Positions 50,589 to 61,100 of a DNA stretch of 64,000 nucleotides are shown one piece after another. A program made the position numbers and the translations under genes. Origin of the DNA: a virus; the IMG/VR virus record IMGVR_UViG_3300008267_009160, positions 1 through 64,000 of that record; one strand, 5' to 3'. Under the pieces are notes generated by a model, which did no database searches, was not told the origin of the DNA, and was given only the letters and a program-made list of their open reading frames with translations. Positions within the stretch are counted from its first letter, which is position 1. Each line of letters begins with the position of its first letter.

Positions 50589-50625
50589 TTTTTATTGAAA
50601 AAGTTATAAAGTTTTTCTACACTAC

Positions 50626-50937
50626 TTACGCAGACGGTGTAGGCGTCGGACTTGGCGTGGCAGCCGGGGTGGCGCTGATGCTTGGGGTTGGAGGAGGGAC
50701 GTCAGCGGCGATTCTTCCGCCATTACCTCCGGGAGATCCTCCTACTATTGTATCTTGAGAGGATTGTACAGATTGTACGTATGTATTTGCTCTCTTCTGT
50801 AGATCAGAAGACGGAGCAGCGGCCTGTTTAACTTGCTTTTCAAATTGCTGTTTTAGCAAATTATTTGCTGATAGTTGATTTATTTTGTCTAGTTGTGTTT
50901 TAGACTCTTTTTCGTACTTGTCCTGTAAACTGGCCAT
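50626..50937 (-). CDS. Small Pro/Ser/Thr-rich protein
   Basis: A 103-residue protein. The N-terminal half is a charged helix with Q/K/L repeats, the C-terminal half a Gly/Pro/Thr/Ala-rich, probably disordered tail (P-P-P-T-P-S and T-P-S-P-T-P-T-P). Perhaps an accessory virion or membrane-associated protein. No recognised domain. Confidence 0.5.
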   Translation of the reverse strand: MASLQDKYEKESKTQLDKINQLSANNLLKQQFEKQVKQAAAPSSDLQKRANTYVQSVQSSQDTIVGGSPGGNGGRIAADVPPPTPSISATPAATPSPTPTPSA

Positions 50938-50973
50938 TATTTGTAGTTTAGATCTATTATAAATATCTAAGCG

Positions 50974-52362
50974 TTACTGAGATGGTCCTTGTAACTCAAA
51001 AAATTTCTTACTTAGAAAATCTCTCTCATCTTTGTTAAAGAGCATCGGATTACCGGATCCTGATTGAGTACTGCCAGATGGGAAGATAACATCGTCTCCT
51101 AACTCCTTATCTTGTATATCTATCGCTCCGGTAGAGGTATCCACTACTGCAGGATAGGTCATTCCATCCATACCGTATCTATTTTTCATAATATGAAAGC
51201 GACCTGTACCTCCAACTTTGTCTTGACGCTTTCTAGAAAGAGACATTGCAAAGTCAGCAATCATAATCTTATCGTATGAACCTGCTGCTTTATCTCCCTC
51301 GATAATTTCGTCTTTTGCACCTGCGCGATTAACTTGAGATACGGTCCAGATCGGTATTTTTAGTTCTCTAGCAAGTCCTTTTGAAGCGGTATATACGTCG
51401 TCAATCTCGTCTTTTCTCTCTGAGATTTTTCTAGGTGATCTTAGAAGATCAACATAGTCGATAATTACTAAGTCAGGCTTATACCCTAGATCGGTACATT
51501 TACGTATGTGCGATTCTATAGTGTTTATCGTAGCTTTACCCATAGGGTATTCTTTAATAATTAACTTCCCTGGTAAGGACTGTATAGTCTGTGCTACTTG
51601 TTCTCTATGTAAGTCTATTTGATCGACGGGTATCTTAGTGAAGAAAGCATCGTAACGTTTACCGACATATGATTGTGAAAGCTCTAGGGTGTAGTGTACT
51701 ACTACTAATCCCATTTGTACAGCAGATGCTCCCATATGTACAAGCGACCAGCTCTTACCTCCTCCTGGATTACCGAATATCAATCCGAAATCGCCAGAAC
51801 CTAGTCCTCCAGCTAGTAGTCTATCTACAACAGGCCATCCTGTAGCTACCGGACTTCTTTCTTCACCTCTATACCTTGTTTCGATATCTTTAAGGTACTC
51901 ATGTCCTATATTCTTATCCTGACCTGCTTTTAGAGCTGAGTCGACAAGTACTCGAATTTCATCGTAATTGCCTATATTTAAAAGGTCGACTGAAGAGAGG
52001 AGTGCTTTCTTTAGCTGTTGATTCTTACAGAAGTTCGAGAATTCTTGTTCTACATACTCTTGATCATCGTAGGTAGCTTTATAAGCTTCCTTCAATTGCT
52101 CGACGACAGTGGTCTTAAGTACTTCGTTATCTATCTTCTTAACTTCAATCTTAAGGGAATCTAGCGTAGGAGTTGTATTGTACTTATAGTAGTATCTTAA
52201 TAACTCTTTGACTACCCACTTGTGACTTGGATTATCGAAGTAGTCTTCGTCTAAGACATCGTGAATATTTTGTAGAAATTCTTTATGTTTCAGCAGTGAG
52301 GCTATAACCTTTATTTGAAACGAATTTCCATAACTTGATAACTGGTGGAGTGCTGTTGGCAT
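50974..52362 (-). CDS. DnaB/gp41-like replicative helicase
   Basis: A 462-residue RecA-fold helicase. Walker A G-N-P-G-G-G-K-S at about residues 197-204 and L-V-I-I-D-Y-V-D-L (about 298-306) as Walker B; the later E-R-K-D-E-I-D-D and G-S-Y-D-K-I-M regions fit motifs H2-H4. The N-terminal part is the helical collar. It should unwind DNA at the phage fork. No separate primase gene is seen in the window. Confidence 0.88.
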   Translation of the reverse strand: MPTALHQLSSYGNSFQIKVIASLLKHKEFLQNIHDVLDEDYFDNPSHKWVVKELLRYYYKYNTTPTLDSLKIEVKKIDNEVLKTTVVEQLKEAYKATYDDQEYVEQEFSNFCKNQQLKKALLSSVDLLNIGNYDEIRVLVDSALKAGQDKNIGHEYLKDIETRYRGEERSPVATGWPVVDRLLAGGLGSGDFGLIFGNPGGGKSWSLVHMGASAVQMGLVVVHYTLELSQSYVGKRYDAFFTKIPVDQIDLHREQVAQTIQSLPGKLIIKEYPMGKATINTIESHIRKCTDLGYKPDLVIIDYVDLLRSPRKISERKDEIDDVYTASKGLARELKIPIWTVSQVNRAGAKDEIIEGDKAAGSYDKIMIADFAMSLSRKRQDKVGGTGRFHIMKNRYGMDGMTYPAVVDTSTGAIDIQDKELGDDVIFPSGSTQSGSGNPMLFNKDERDFLSKKFFELQGPSQ

Positions 52363-52375
52363 ATTTTATTTTAGA

Positions 52376-52570
52376 TTATTCAAAAAGAACAAAAGTGAGG
52401 CCGAGAGGTAGAATGGACTTAAATTTGTCATCTGAATGGATCTCTATAATCTGTTCAGGGTAGAAGAATTTAACTTCTGCGTTTCTGTAGAGAGTAGCTT
52501 TACTGTCAGGGTCATTGTAGTTAGTAATAGAAACTCTTTTCTGATCTACGTTGTAAACTAATTTAAACAT
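52376..52570 (-). CDS. Small hypothetical protein
   Basis: A 64-residue beta-rich protein between the helicase and exonuclease genes. No motif recognised. Start context is A/T-rich. Perhaps a small replication accessory factor. Confidence 0.5.
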   Translation of the reverse strand: MFKLVYNVDQKRVSITNYNDPDSKATLYRNAEVKFFYPEQIIEIHSDDKFKSILPLGLTFVLFE

Positions 52571-52616
52571 ATAGCTTTTATTTTTTCTGTAATTTAAAAT
52601 AACTAATTCTATTCAA

Positions 52617-53651
52617 TTATCCAACTTTCTTCTTGTAGGCTTTTAGGTAAGTGAAGGTATCATGTAACCACATTTGGGGATTAGCAATACTCCCTCCTAG
52701 CATATCTTCATTGTACATCCTCAAGAAAGCGGCGTTGTTCATATCCTGTTGAGGGTCGTCTAGAACACTTCTTATAAGTTCTTTATTTTCTTCTGAAATT
52801 AAAGGTTCGTGTAGGTTCATTAGAGTCTCGTTTATCTCTAACTGCTTCCTGTATTGAAGTATGCTACCGTAGAGTTTATTTTGCTCTAATCGCTCTTCTG
52901 ATGCTTCTAGTATGTGAGGTAGTGTGTACCTTGTTGACTGTTTAAACTCTGGAAAAAGTTTAAGTATCTTTTTTGCTTGAAGGCCTCTAATACCGGGTAC
53001 ATTATCTGATTGATCTCCTGCAAGTATTTTATAGTTTAAGTAATTTTGAGGAGTAATACCTAATTCATCTACCACTGCTTTAGGAGAGTAGAATTTCTTC
53101 TTTATAGGACTGTACAGCGTTACTCTGTCGTTGACAAGCTGTAAGTAGTCTTTATCGGAAGATACGATGTATACTTCTTCTTCTAACTGTTTAGATAAAT
53201 ACCCGATTACATCGTCTGCTTCTACCTTATCTACTATAAGTAAATCAACAGGGAGTTGTCTTAGGTAGTCTATCAGCCTTACAATCTGGTTTGTTATAGC
53301 TTCTGATTCTTCTTCCTTCGTATCAAACCCGTCCCAGTTGGTAACTCTGGTTAACTTTCTATTAGCTTTGTATTCAGGGTAGAGGTTTCGTTTTGCTGTA
53401 GATCCTCCTAGTCCATCGAATACTAAAATAACTCGAGTTGGTTTTATAGTTCGGATAACAAATCCTATAGACTTTAAGTACCCGGTTAGACCTCCTATAT
53501 GGTGACCGTGAGCATTCAAATGCTTCACCATTACAAAGGATCTTAAAAAGGTGTTCATGCTATCGATTAAGAGAACCCTGCTATGTAAATGCAGGGTCTC
53601 TTGTTTCGATTCTTTTAGGCTATTAAATATAGCTTGGTATTCTTTATTCAC
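52617..53651 (-). CDS. 5'-3' exonuclease, FEN/RNase H type
   Basis: A 344-residue nuclease from a GTG at 53651 that overlaps the uvsX stop (frame is open to 53699). L-L-I-D-S-M-N-T-F (about residues 27-35) begins the PIN/FEN domain, V-F-D-G-L-G follows, E-A-D-D-V-I-G-Y (about 148-155) and S-S-D-K-D-Y-L-Q-L (about 167-175) are the acidic centre, and L-A-G-D-Q-S-D-N-V-P-G-I (about 215-226) the H3TH. It removes RNA primers, complementing the polymerase without a 5' nuclease. Confidence 0.9.
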   Translation of the reverse strand: MNKEYQAIFNSLKESKQETLHLHSRVLLIDSMNTFLRSFVMVKHLNAHGHHIGGLTGYLKSIGFVIRTIKPTRVILVFDGLGGSTAKRNLYPEYKANRKLTRVTNWDGFDTKEEESEAITNQIVRLIDYLRQLPVDLLIVDKVEADDVIGYLSKQLEEEVYIVSSDKDYLQLVNDRVTLYSPIKKKFYSPKAVVDELGITPQNYLNYKILAGDQSDNVPGIRGLQAKKILKLFPEFKQSTRYTLPHILEASEERLEQNKLYGSILQYRKQLEINETLMNLHEPLISEENKELIRSVLDDPQQDMNNAAFLRMYNEDMLGGSIANPQMWLHDTFTYLKAYKKKVG

Positions 53652-54720
53652 TGTCGGATGCTTCAAATATGTCTTTAATATCTTCTTCTGTCTCTTCAAC
53701 TACGTCAAAATCTTTACTGCCTAGTATCTGCAGCCATTCCTTTGAGTGTTCTTTTTTATAATTATCAATCGCTTTCTTATCATCAGGAATAAACCCGTGT
53801 ACAGTCATGATAATTCTACCTTCAGTTGTTACACCGGTAATATGGTTCTTATCACAGCTAACTTTTGTTCTCTTAGCAAACTCAACGTTCTTACCGTTTT
53901 TAGTTGCTTTGATCTTATTAGTACCACTGTTAGATACATTACCGAATGTAATAATAAGTGAAGCGTCGAAGAACATGGTATCACCTCCTTTATTCTTCAT
54001 CTTAGGTTGCTCCATCGGACTTCCGGGTTTTGCAACCCAGATCTTATTTACAGCAAGTAAGGTGTTAGTAAAAGGTTGAGATTCTTTTCTGGATAGTACA
54101 ATCTTCTGATTGATAAAGTTCCCGAATTGTTGAGACATTGCTCCGGCGTTCCATTCGTTATTGTTCTTGTTGGATTCAACCGAAAGTCGGGATGGTATAC
54201 TTCCTACAGAGTCCCATAAGAATAACAGGTCGTAAGGTAGGTTACCTTTCTTCTGCTCATCTAAAAGATCTGCGATAAAAGCTGCTACATCCTCGATAGT
54301 ATTTAAGGATGATCTATCCACATAGATAAAGAATCCTTTATAGTCTACAACTTCGCCAGTATCGGGGTCTGCAATTTCATCTACTTGAAAGCCCATCTGT
54401 TTAGCATGTTCCCAAGACCATTTCATCTCGGTTATAATGAATACAGGTAAGATACCTTTCTTCTGTGCAGACACTGCTGCTTCTAGAAGGGCGGTTGTCT
54501 TACCTGTATCAGAATGTCCTCTAAGTAGTGTAATATGGCCCATCGGTATTCCTGGGATAGATAGAACGTCTTGGTAAGATTGGGATAGTTCAATCCACTT
54601 ATCTTCTTTAAACTTTACATTCCCTACTAGGAATTTATTTTTCTTGAAACCTTCTAAATCAAATCCGCCTTTGATAGCTTTTGAAATAGTCGTATTTAAC
54701 GATTCTTTAGCTTTTGCCAT
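53644..54720 (-). CDS. uvsX: UvsX/RecA-like recombinase
   Basis: A 358-residue RecA-fold protein. L-L-R-G-H-S-D-T-G-K-T-T (about residues 65-76) is Walker A with the UvsX-type H-S-D-T-G-K, L-L-F-L-W-D-S-V-G-S (about 162-171) is Walker B. Strand exchange protein for recombination-dependent replication. Located between ssb (54733) and the exonuclease, the usual T4-like replication cluster. C-terminus is acidic. Confidence 0.9.
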   Translation of the reverse strand: MAKAKESLNTTISKAIKGGFDLEGFKKNKFLVGNVKFKEDKWIELSQSYQDVLSIPGIPMGHITLLRGHSDTGKTTALLEAAVSAQKKGILPVFIITEMKWSWEHAKQMGFQVDEIADPDTGEVVDYKGFFIYVDRSSLNTIEDVAAFIADLLDEQKKGNLPYDLLFLWDSVGSIPSRLSVESNKNNNEWNAGAMSQQFGNFINQKIVLSRKESQPFTNTLLAVNKIWVAKPGSPMEQPKMKNKGGDTMFFDASLIITFGNVSNSGTNKIKATKNGKNVEFAKRTKVSCDKNHITGVTTEGRIIMTVHGFIPDDKKAIDNYKKEHSKEWLQILGSKDFDVVEETEEDIKDIFEASDSE

Positions 54721-54732
54721 ATTTTGTTTTTA

Positions 54733-55581
54733 TTAGAACGGAAGGTCATTACCGGGAGTATCTTCTTTAAAAAGATCATCGAACTCTTTATCGATATCCG
54801 GCTTTTGTTTTACGTTTAGAGAATACTTACTGTTCTTAGGAGCAGCAGGCTGTGCTGTTGCTGGAGCTGGTGTTTCAGTCTCTTCCTCTTCTTCTGTAGC
54901 TTCAGTACTACCGGGGTTCAACCATTCGTAAAGACCTTGCTTAAGTTCTTCGTATGTCGGCTTTCTGTACAGCTCAATCGGATCTGGTTGTGTTTCAAGC
55001 CAGACTTTAAGCTGTTTAGCATCTTCAGAAGCAGGAGTTTGTTTAGTCTTAACACGAACTGAAGTCTTGTTAAACTGACGTCCGCTCTGATCAGGACCTA
55101 CTGTCTCTACGATAAGATCGCGACCTTGGTAAGTATCGGTGTAATCTCCTACATCTTCGTCTTCTGCTACAGCAAGAAGCTCCATATAAACCTCTTTACC
55201 GAATTCCCAAAGACGTACGCCCTTGTCTTCTTCGCCTCTAACGATAACTGGTGCAAATACTCTCATCTTCGGTTCTAGCTTTTTAGCTAGTTTAAAATTC
55301 TCAACCGTGTAAGTTTGCTTTTTCAAGCTTTCTGAAAACTCTACGATTGGGTCTTTCTCTCCGAAGTTAACAAGAGAGATCATAGTACGGTTGTTAATAC
55401 CGTAGTGGAAAAAGACTTCCTTAAAAGGATTTTCTTTATTCCATTTGGCAGGAAGCATCCTTACCTGGAATTTGCCAATTGGCGCTTTCCAAATTGACTC
55501 AGCGATCTTGCTTTTGCCACCGCCACCGCGGGTTTGCAAGCTGGCCAATTTTTGCTTAATTAAACTTACGTTCATAGCCAT
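54733..55581 (-). CDS. gp32-like single-stranded DNA-binding protein
   Basis: A 282-residue protein. The N-terminal basic arm (about residues 1-30, with a G-G-G-G-K) and the first F-Q-V-R-M-L-P-A-K-W part are typical of T4 gp32-like proteins; the C-terminus (about 215-282) is acidic/Pro-Ala rich and ends in D-L-P-F, as SSBs do for partner binding. The zinc cysteines of gp32 are not present. It covers ssDNA and recruits UvsX and others. Its promoter lies at 55623-55653. Confidence 0.82.
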   Translation of the reverse strand: MAMNVSLIKQKLASLQTRGGGGKSKIAESIWKAPIGKFQVRMLPAKWNKENPFKEVFFHYGINNRTMISLVNFGEKDPIVEFSESLKKQTYTVENFKLAKKLEPKMRVFAPVIVRGEEDKGVRLWEFGKEVYMELLAVAEDEDVGDYTDTYQGRDLIVETVGPDQSGRQFNKTSVRVKTKQTPASEDAKQLKVWLETQPDPIELYRKPTYEELKQGLYEWLNPGSTEATEEEEETETPAPATAQPAAPKNSKYSLNVKQKPDIDKEFDDLFKEDTPGNDLPF

Positions 55582-55622
55582 TTTGATGTATTTTAAAATT
55601 AAAAGTGAACATATATCTTAAA

Positions 55623-55653
55623 CTAAGATAATGAAAAAAATGATAACAGCCAA
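55623..55653 (-). promoter_or_regulatory. Bacteroidetes-type promoter of the ssb gene
   Basis: TTG (55651-55653), a 20-nt spacer and TATCTTAG (55623-55630) on the minus strand, about 42 nt before the start. A weak stem (AGCC/GGCT over an A-tract) upstream spans the TTG, like the one before the Hsp20 promoter. Confidence 0.6.
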
Positions 55654-55659
55654 CTTTTT

Positions 55660-56082
55660 TTAGAGGCTAATTATCTTATGTATCTTAGTGCTTAGGAGGC
55701 GGATATCATCTCCCTGTGTTAGTAGTACTGTATTTTTATAATCCGCCCATGAAATTCTATAGCTTGTATCTAGAATCCCTTCGTTTAACTGCCTTATTAG
55801 AATGTTTAAGGCATTAATAGTATACAGTGTGTTTGATTCTTTCTTTCTGTGAAGAAGGATCGTATTGTTGAGAATATAAGGAGTTGTATTTTCTGTATCA
55901 ATATTATATGTGCAGAGCAAATCCGTACAATCCTTAGACTCTAATACAAATATTTTATTGTACAGAATCTTATAGTGGGATTTAATCTGATCGAGAGTAG
56001 TGTCTAAACTCTCCTTTGATGTGAATGTACAAAACAGTCTATTCATATAATCAATACCGCTGTAGTCGAAATTATCTATCAT
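55660..56082 (-). CDS. Hypothetical protein
   Basis: A 140-residue protein, Leu/Ile/Asn-rich with a mixed alpha/beta pattern and no recognised motif. It overlaps the PolA-like gene by 4 nt, so the two are co-translated; it could be a partner of that protein. Confidence 0.5.
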   Translation of the reverse strand: MIDNFDYSGIDYMNRLFCTFTSKESLDTTLDQIKSHYKILYNKIFVLESKDCTDLLCTYNIDTENTTPYILNNTILLHRKKESNTLYTINALNILIRQLNEGILDTSYRISWADYKNTVLLTQGDDIRLLSTKIHKIISL

Positions 56083-57410
56083 AAATAGTTGGTTTTCATT
56101 AAAGAATCGTAATCCTTACCGTACTTTGCTTTTACCGGATATTTACTTTCTCGCAAGAGGCTAACAATCTCTAGCAGGAGTTCTTTTCCGTCCTCTACGT
56201 TAAAATCTAATAAGAAAGAGTCGTATACTACTAGGCTTATAAAACTCTTCTTCCCTTCTAATATAGCTTGAAGTTTTGTCAGTAATTCTACGTTTGTTTT
56301 AGTTTCTAAATTTTGTATAAAGTAATTAAATAGTTTGAGTAAGTATATGTCTTCGGATACTTGTAAGGTTCGTCCAGTCGGTAATTGAACTCCTTTCCCG
56401 TACTGGTATGTATTCCAAAGATCATCAAGGTAGGTGCTTAGAGCTTTGTAGAAAGGAATCTCTCTATACTCTTCTTTAATGCCTCCGTATATGTTTTGGA
56501 AGGTTATTTGCTTAGCTTCCTTATATTCTTCTTCTGTGATAGTATCTCTGTTAAAGTACTGTTTTGCAAAATATGTATGAATCGATTGATCTTCTGGTAA
56601 TTCGAAGTTAATCAAATTAGCAATAAGTCTTACGTGGTATGCATCAAAATCAAACTCGACAAAGTAATGGTTCTGAGGTATGAAGCATTTTCTAGAGTGG
56701 TTTTCTTTATTTAGGGCTAGAAAGTTAATACCGTTGAATGCATTTGTAGGTCTCGCAGTTACATTGTACAGGTTATAGTTTGTATATATTATCTGATCTT
56801 CGTAAGAATCTGTTATACTGTGCGGAGTAAAAAATTCTCCAAAGCATTGAGTATCTATTTTAAGTCCTGCTTCTTCTACCTTTTTATAAACTTTTTCGTA
56901 TTGAGAATAAAATTCTAGATCTAAACGAAAAGTCTTAATACAGGTCTCAACTTTAATATAAAGCTCTTCCCAGTATTCGTAGAGTTTCGATATCGGTATA
57001 ACTCTGTTTATATCTTTGTAAACACCGGTGTATCGTTGATAGTAGATGTTTATAAGGGGTGAATCTCCCCTATTCTCCATAGGTTTCTCCCCTCTTTCTA
57101 AAAAACAATAATTGAGGTCTATTAAAGAAAGATCTAAGTAATATGAATGGTATTTACTGTTTAAACAGTATATCTTACTAGCTTTCGATAGTACCTTAAC
57201 TACTTCGAGTATATTAAGTGAAAAGCCTTCCGAATGATCTAGAACTACAATATATCCTTTGTTTTCCGATACGGGACGTATGTAAAGTAGAGAAGGTTTT
57301 GCTAGACGGGGATGCTGATTATCGTTATTAGAGATTAGATTTATGAAGCATGAATCTAGCTTCTCTCCTAACTTTTCTAACTGTTCTTGAGTTTCTACTA
57401 TGTAGTGCAT
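56079..57410 (-). CDS. Divergent PolA-like polymerase-domain protein
   Basis: A 443-residue protein. F-V-E-F-D-F-D-A-Y-H-V-R-L-I-A-N (about residues 257-272) resembles motif A (with the conserved Asp), A-K-Q-I-T-F-Q-N-I-Y-G-G (about 303-314) motif B and V-V-Y-D-S-F-L-L-D (about 398-406) motif C, where HDE has become Y-D-S. No exonuclease motifs are seen. It is about half the size of the full polymerase at 21578-23887 and highly divergent. Either a second, specialised polymerase (repair or translesion) or an inactive structural paralogue. Confidence 0.65.
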   Translation of the reverse strand: MHYIVETQEQLEKLGEKLDSCFINLISNNDNQHPRLAKPSLLYIRPVSENKGYIVVLDHSEGFSLNILEVVKVLSKASKIYCLNSKYHSYYLDLSLIDLNYCFLERGEKPMENRGDSPLINIYYQRYTGVYKDINRVIPISKLYEYWEELYIKVETCIKTFRLDLEFYSQYEKVYKKVEEAGLKIDTQCFGEFFTPHSITDSYEDQIIYTNYNLYNVTARPTNAFNGINFLALNKENHSRKCFIPQNHYFVEFDFDAYHVRLIANLINFELPEDQSIHTYFAKQYFNRDTITEEEYKEAKQITFQNIYGGIKEEYREIPFYKALSTYLDDLWNTYQYGKGVQLPTGRTLQVSEDIYLLKLFNYFIQNLETKTNVELLTKLQAILEGKKSFISLVVYDSFLLDFNVEDGKELLLEIVSLLRESKYPVKAKYGKDYDSLMKTNYL

Positions 57411-57428
57411 TAACCTTTATTTACAATA

Positions 57429-57457
57429 AAAATATAGAAGTTATTTCTACTTATCAA
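57429..57457 (-). promoter_or_regulatory. Bacteroidetes-type promoter of the PolA-like gene
   Basis: TTG (57455-57457), an 18-nt spacer and TATATTTT (57429-57436) on the minus strand, inside the 3' end of the gene 57454-58116. Spacing is 2 nt shorter than in the other promoters. Confidence 0.45.
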
Positions 57458-58116
57458 CTTTTACTTGGTACCGCAAACTTGCTATACTCTTCACCGATAT
57501 AAGTCTTTAATCCAGGAAAAGTTTTATCTTTAGTCTCCACAAGTCTTTTATTCGTATCTACGATACCAGCAACAGGGTATTGCTTATTTACTCTATCGTC
57601 CTTTAGAGGTCCTGTTAGCTTCCAAAATAAGTCTATAACTTGATAAAGATAATCTTGTAGTCTAGACTTTCTATTCCTCATAGTATCATAATTCTCTTTT
57701 GAAATCTCTATAATGTTAGAAGATTCATTTACTTTTTTTGCAAAGTACCTTAAAAAATAACCTCGTTCATAATCCTCCTGGGTGGGTTGTGGGTAGTAGG
57801 GAGTCAACTCTCTTAAGACAACTCCATAAGCGTCTGTATCAGGCTCTCCTTGTGCGAGAGAAACATTTTTAATTTGTTCGTAGCTCAATACAGCGTCTAG
57901 GTCAAACTTACCAGTGCTAACTGATAAATTAGAGGCGGTTTCTATCGGTGTAAGTTTTACATTAGCGTTACTATCAAAAGGATCTGATCCTGTAAAAAAT
58001 TTTCCATCAAAAGTCTTATAATAAGAACCTCTGTATTCTTCTCCTTTTATTGTAAATTCACCTCCGGTTGTTACCTGGTTTGTTATTATTCTGTTTTTAG
58101 GATAATATCTAATCAT
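57454..58116 (-). CDS. Hypothetical virion-associated protein
   Basis: A 220-residue protein with a beta-rich N-terminal part (K-G-E-E-Y-R-G-S-Y-Y near residue 25) and a helical centre. It is the last gene of the virion block, next to the tail amidase gene, and is probably a tail or baseplate component. No family recognised. Confidence 0.5.
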   Translation of the reverse strand: MIRYYPKNRIITNQVTTGGEFTIKGEEYRGSYYKTFDGKFFTGSDPFDSNANVKLTPIETASNLSVSTGKFDLDAVLSYEQIKNVSLAQGEPDTDAYGVVLRELTPYYPQPTQEDYERGYFLRYFAKKVNESSNIIEISKENYDTMRNRKSRLQDYLYQVIDLFWKLTGPLKDDRVNKQYPVAGIVDTNKRLVETKDKTFPGLKTYIGEEYSKFAVPSKS

Positions 58117-58129
58117 ACTACATTTAGTT

Positions 58130-61100
58130 TTAACCAGTCCAGTTTATAGAAGGTAGAGTATCTTTTTTTCCACTTGCTGCAATAACATCTAGTTCTGATA
58201 GCATATCCAGTAAATTGCTTTGAGGCATCGTATCTATCTTTCTGCTAGGGTCTTGTCCTGTACCGTGTGTTACAACACAAGGTTTAGGCGCTGTTCGTAA
58301 ACCTTTATCTGGGAATAATATATCATAGCCGGGATTAAATTTGAATCCAGGAGCTAAGATACCGTCCTTGATAAAGGTTAGTAGTAGATTAGCTAATGCT
58401 GATATTTGAACGCTTGTTAGAGATTGCCATAAGTTATGTCCTCGATAAACCGGATAAGAGAGATGACACTCATCGTAAGGTATGGCTCGCTCGCCGCTAT
58501 AATTTAATATTTGACCGCTAGAAGTACACAGCAAGGCAGGACCGTAAGATTCCATTTCAATTCCTATACTATTAGCATTCATACTAGGAGATGCACCCCA
58601 AGTCGGATCACCGTAGTGGTTAGATTTCCATTTTTTAAATCCTCTAAATCCAGCTATCTTTCCTGTTCGTCCGATAGTAAAATCAGCACTGGCAGGGTTT
58701 ACATCTACGGATCTATTCCAGGTGTTTTGATAGTGTGTTAGCGGATTGTCGTAACTCGATACCGTGTAGTGTATGGTTACATATTTAAAGATGCCGCTGG
58801 CATTACCTTTTGCTGCTCTGGTCCAAGTCTTTCCATCGGTAATAGATGCCATTTGGAAAGCAAAAGGTTGATTATTATAGTCTGATGCTTTTTCTTTACA
58901 GTTGAGTACGGCTTGAACTGGAACTCCTTGAGCAGCTGTTCTTAGAGGAAAAGTTTTCTTTACATCAGCCCATTTCTTAACACCGATTTTTCCACGTTCT
59001 GCTGCGGGAACATACTTATTAATATCCTCCAGGGTTGCAATTTTAAGAGCTTTGCCGGAACATTTAGCTGCTTTCTTTGTTGTACTGTAAGTCGGCGTAC
59101 CTACTACTTCTTGCTTTTCAGGTGGTTTGTAAGCTCCTTTCTTTATAGACTGGTTTAAGACAGATGCTGCTACCTTAACATTTTTAGGTAGATTAATCAT
59201 AGATCCCTTTATGGTAGTATTCCATGCGTTATTAGAAATATCATGTGTTATTCCGGATACAATAAATCCTACTTTAGGGAGTCCGTTAGTTTTGTACTTT
59301 GAAGGAAGTCTATCTCCTGGAATGCAAAATCCTTCATACAGCACCAGGTTACTTATTCCTGCCATAGTCAAGTTGATTGATATCGGCATAATACCGTTAG
59401 CACTTACTCCCATAGTCGCTCCTCCTGCTTCACCGGGGTTCGATTTAAGAAGAGTTGCAGCAGTAATGTAGTAGTTCTTAGCAGCGTCCAGATTTTGAAT
59501 TTTAACCTCTCTAGGAGCTGCTAAGGAGTTAGCAGAGTAGAATCGAAACATAAACTCATTAAAGCTTTGAGCTTCTTGTAGCACTCCAGCATTATCTACC
59601 GGTTGAACCGGCCCTGATTTTTGCTCGGTTTTTTGACCGGCATCAGTAGTTTTATTTTTCATAAGTCTGTCTACTACACCGGCATTAAACTCGGCAAAAG
59701 TAGAACCGTCTTTATTAAGGGTTGATACCTGATTGCCGGGGTCCATTGCTGTGATTGCAAGCATAGATCCTAGCTTGGTGCTAAATTCAGTATTAAGGGA
59801 GAAGCTCTTAGCAACCGAAGGTAGTCCTGTAACAGGTATTCCTTGGTATATACTCGACTCTTTACCTTTTGGGTTTGCATCTAATATCTGGTCGTCGTAT
59901 ATTGTAAGAGTATTGCTGTCGTCGTCATATCCTACTCTAAATTCATTAACATTACCTAAACTTTTTTGTACATCTGTTAGAATTTGCTCTAAAAAAGCTG
60001 CTAGAGTAACGTTAAAATTTCTATCACTATCTGTAAAATTTCTTATAACTCCTAGAAGGTAATCTACATTCAAATAGATCTCCATTATTCTTCCTTCGGT
60101 ATCACTTGCTTTATACTTGCAGTTTTTTAAAAAAGAAGAACCGAAAGGACTTCCCGTTGGTGAAAAGAGCTCTGCTGTGTTTACAGCTGTATTAGGTACA
60201 CTACCTGGGCTTACTTTGTTAATTGTGAAAAGCTTTCCGTAATCAGCATCTGATGCATCTAAGGGTACTATGCAGACTGTAGGATCGGCAGAAAACTGGT
60301 GATTAGTTCTATAACAGAGGTTATTGTTAGGATTAAAGTTTAAGTAGATTAAGGGTTTTTTCTGATTAGCGCTTTTGTTAAACTCGTAAATCATGGCCGA
60401 GTTATGTATGTAGGCTAATAGCAATCCTAGTTTGATATAGCAGTAGAGAGATTGAGAGGTGGTTGCTTCATCTCCGGTATCTCCAGATACTGAACTGAAA
60501 GGTACTAGTAGAACGCTATCTAATCCAGCAAGAGCGTTTCCGCCTGTTGATTTTCCTGTTAGTAAATATTCAGGGTCGTTTCCGTTTTGAAAAGCACTCA
60601 CTACCTCGGGTGCTGCTGTCGAACCACCAGACCATAGTCCTAACCCTGGTGCAAAGTAAGTAGTCGCAATATCCGGAATTGTTGTCTCCACAGGGGTGGG
60701 GTCAGCAGCCGTTAACGTAGTTGTTGCGATAGGTTCAGAAAGAGATCCGGTAGATCCAAATCTTAGTTTCATATCTACTAAGAATCCTTCTAGAGCAGAA
60801 GCCGGTGCAGATCTACCATCTAATAAAGCTTGGTATTGGGATACTGCATCAGCAGCCTCTCCGTTACCGGCTGAAGGAGCTCCTTCTCCGCCGCTATTTG
60901 ATCCGGCGTTTGCACTTGCTAGTAGTTGTTTTCCAATTTTTGAATCAGGGAAAGAAGATATGTTATTTATCTTCAAAGAATCTGTAACGCTACCTATACC
61001 TGTTAATTTTAAAGTACAGTCGTAACTACCATCCGGACCAACACTCCAGTTGAAGTTAGTTACTGTTCCTAACATACCGTCGTAGTTGCCGTCTGTCTTT

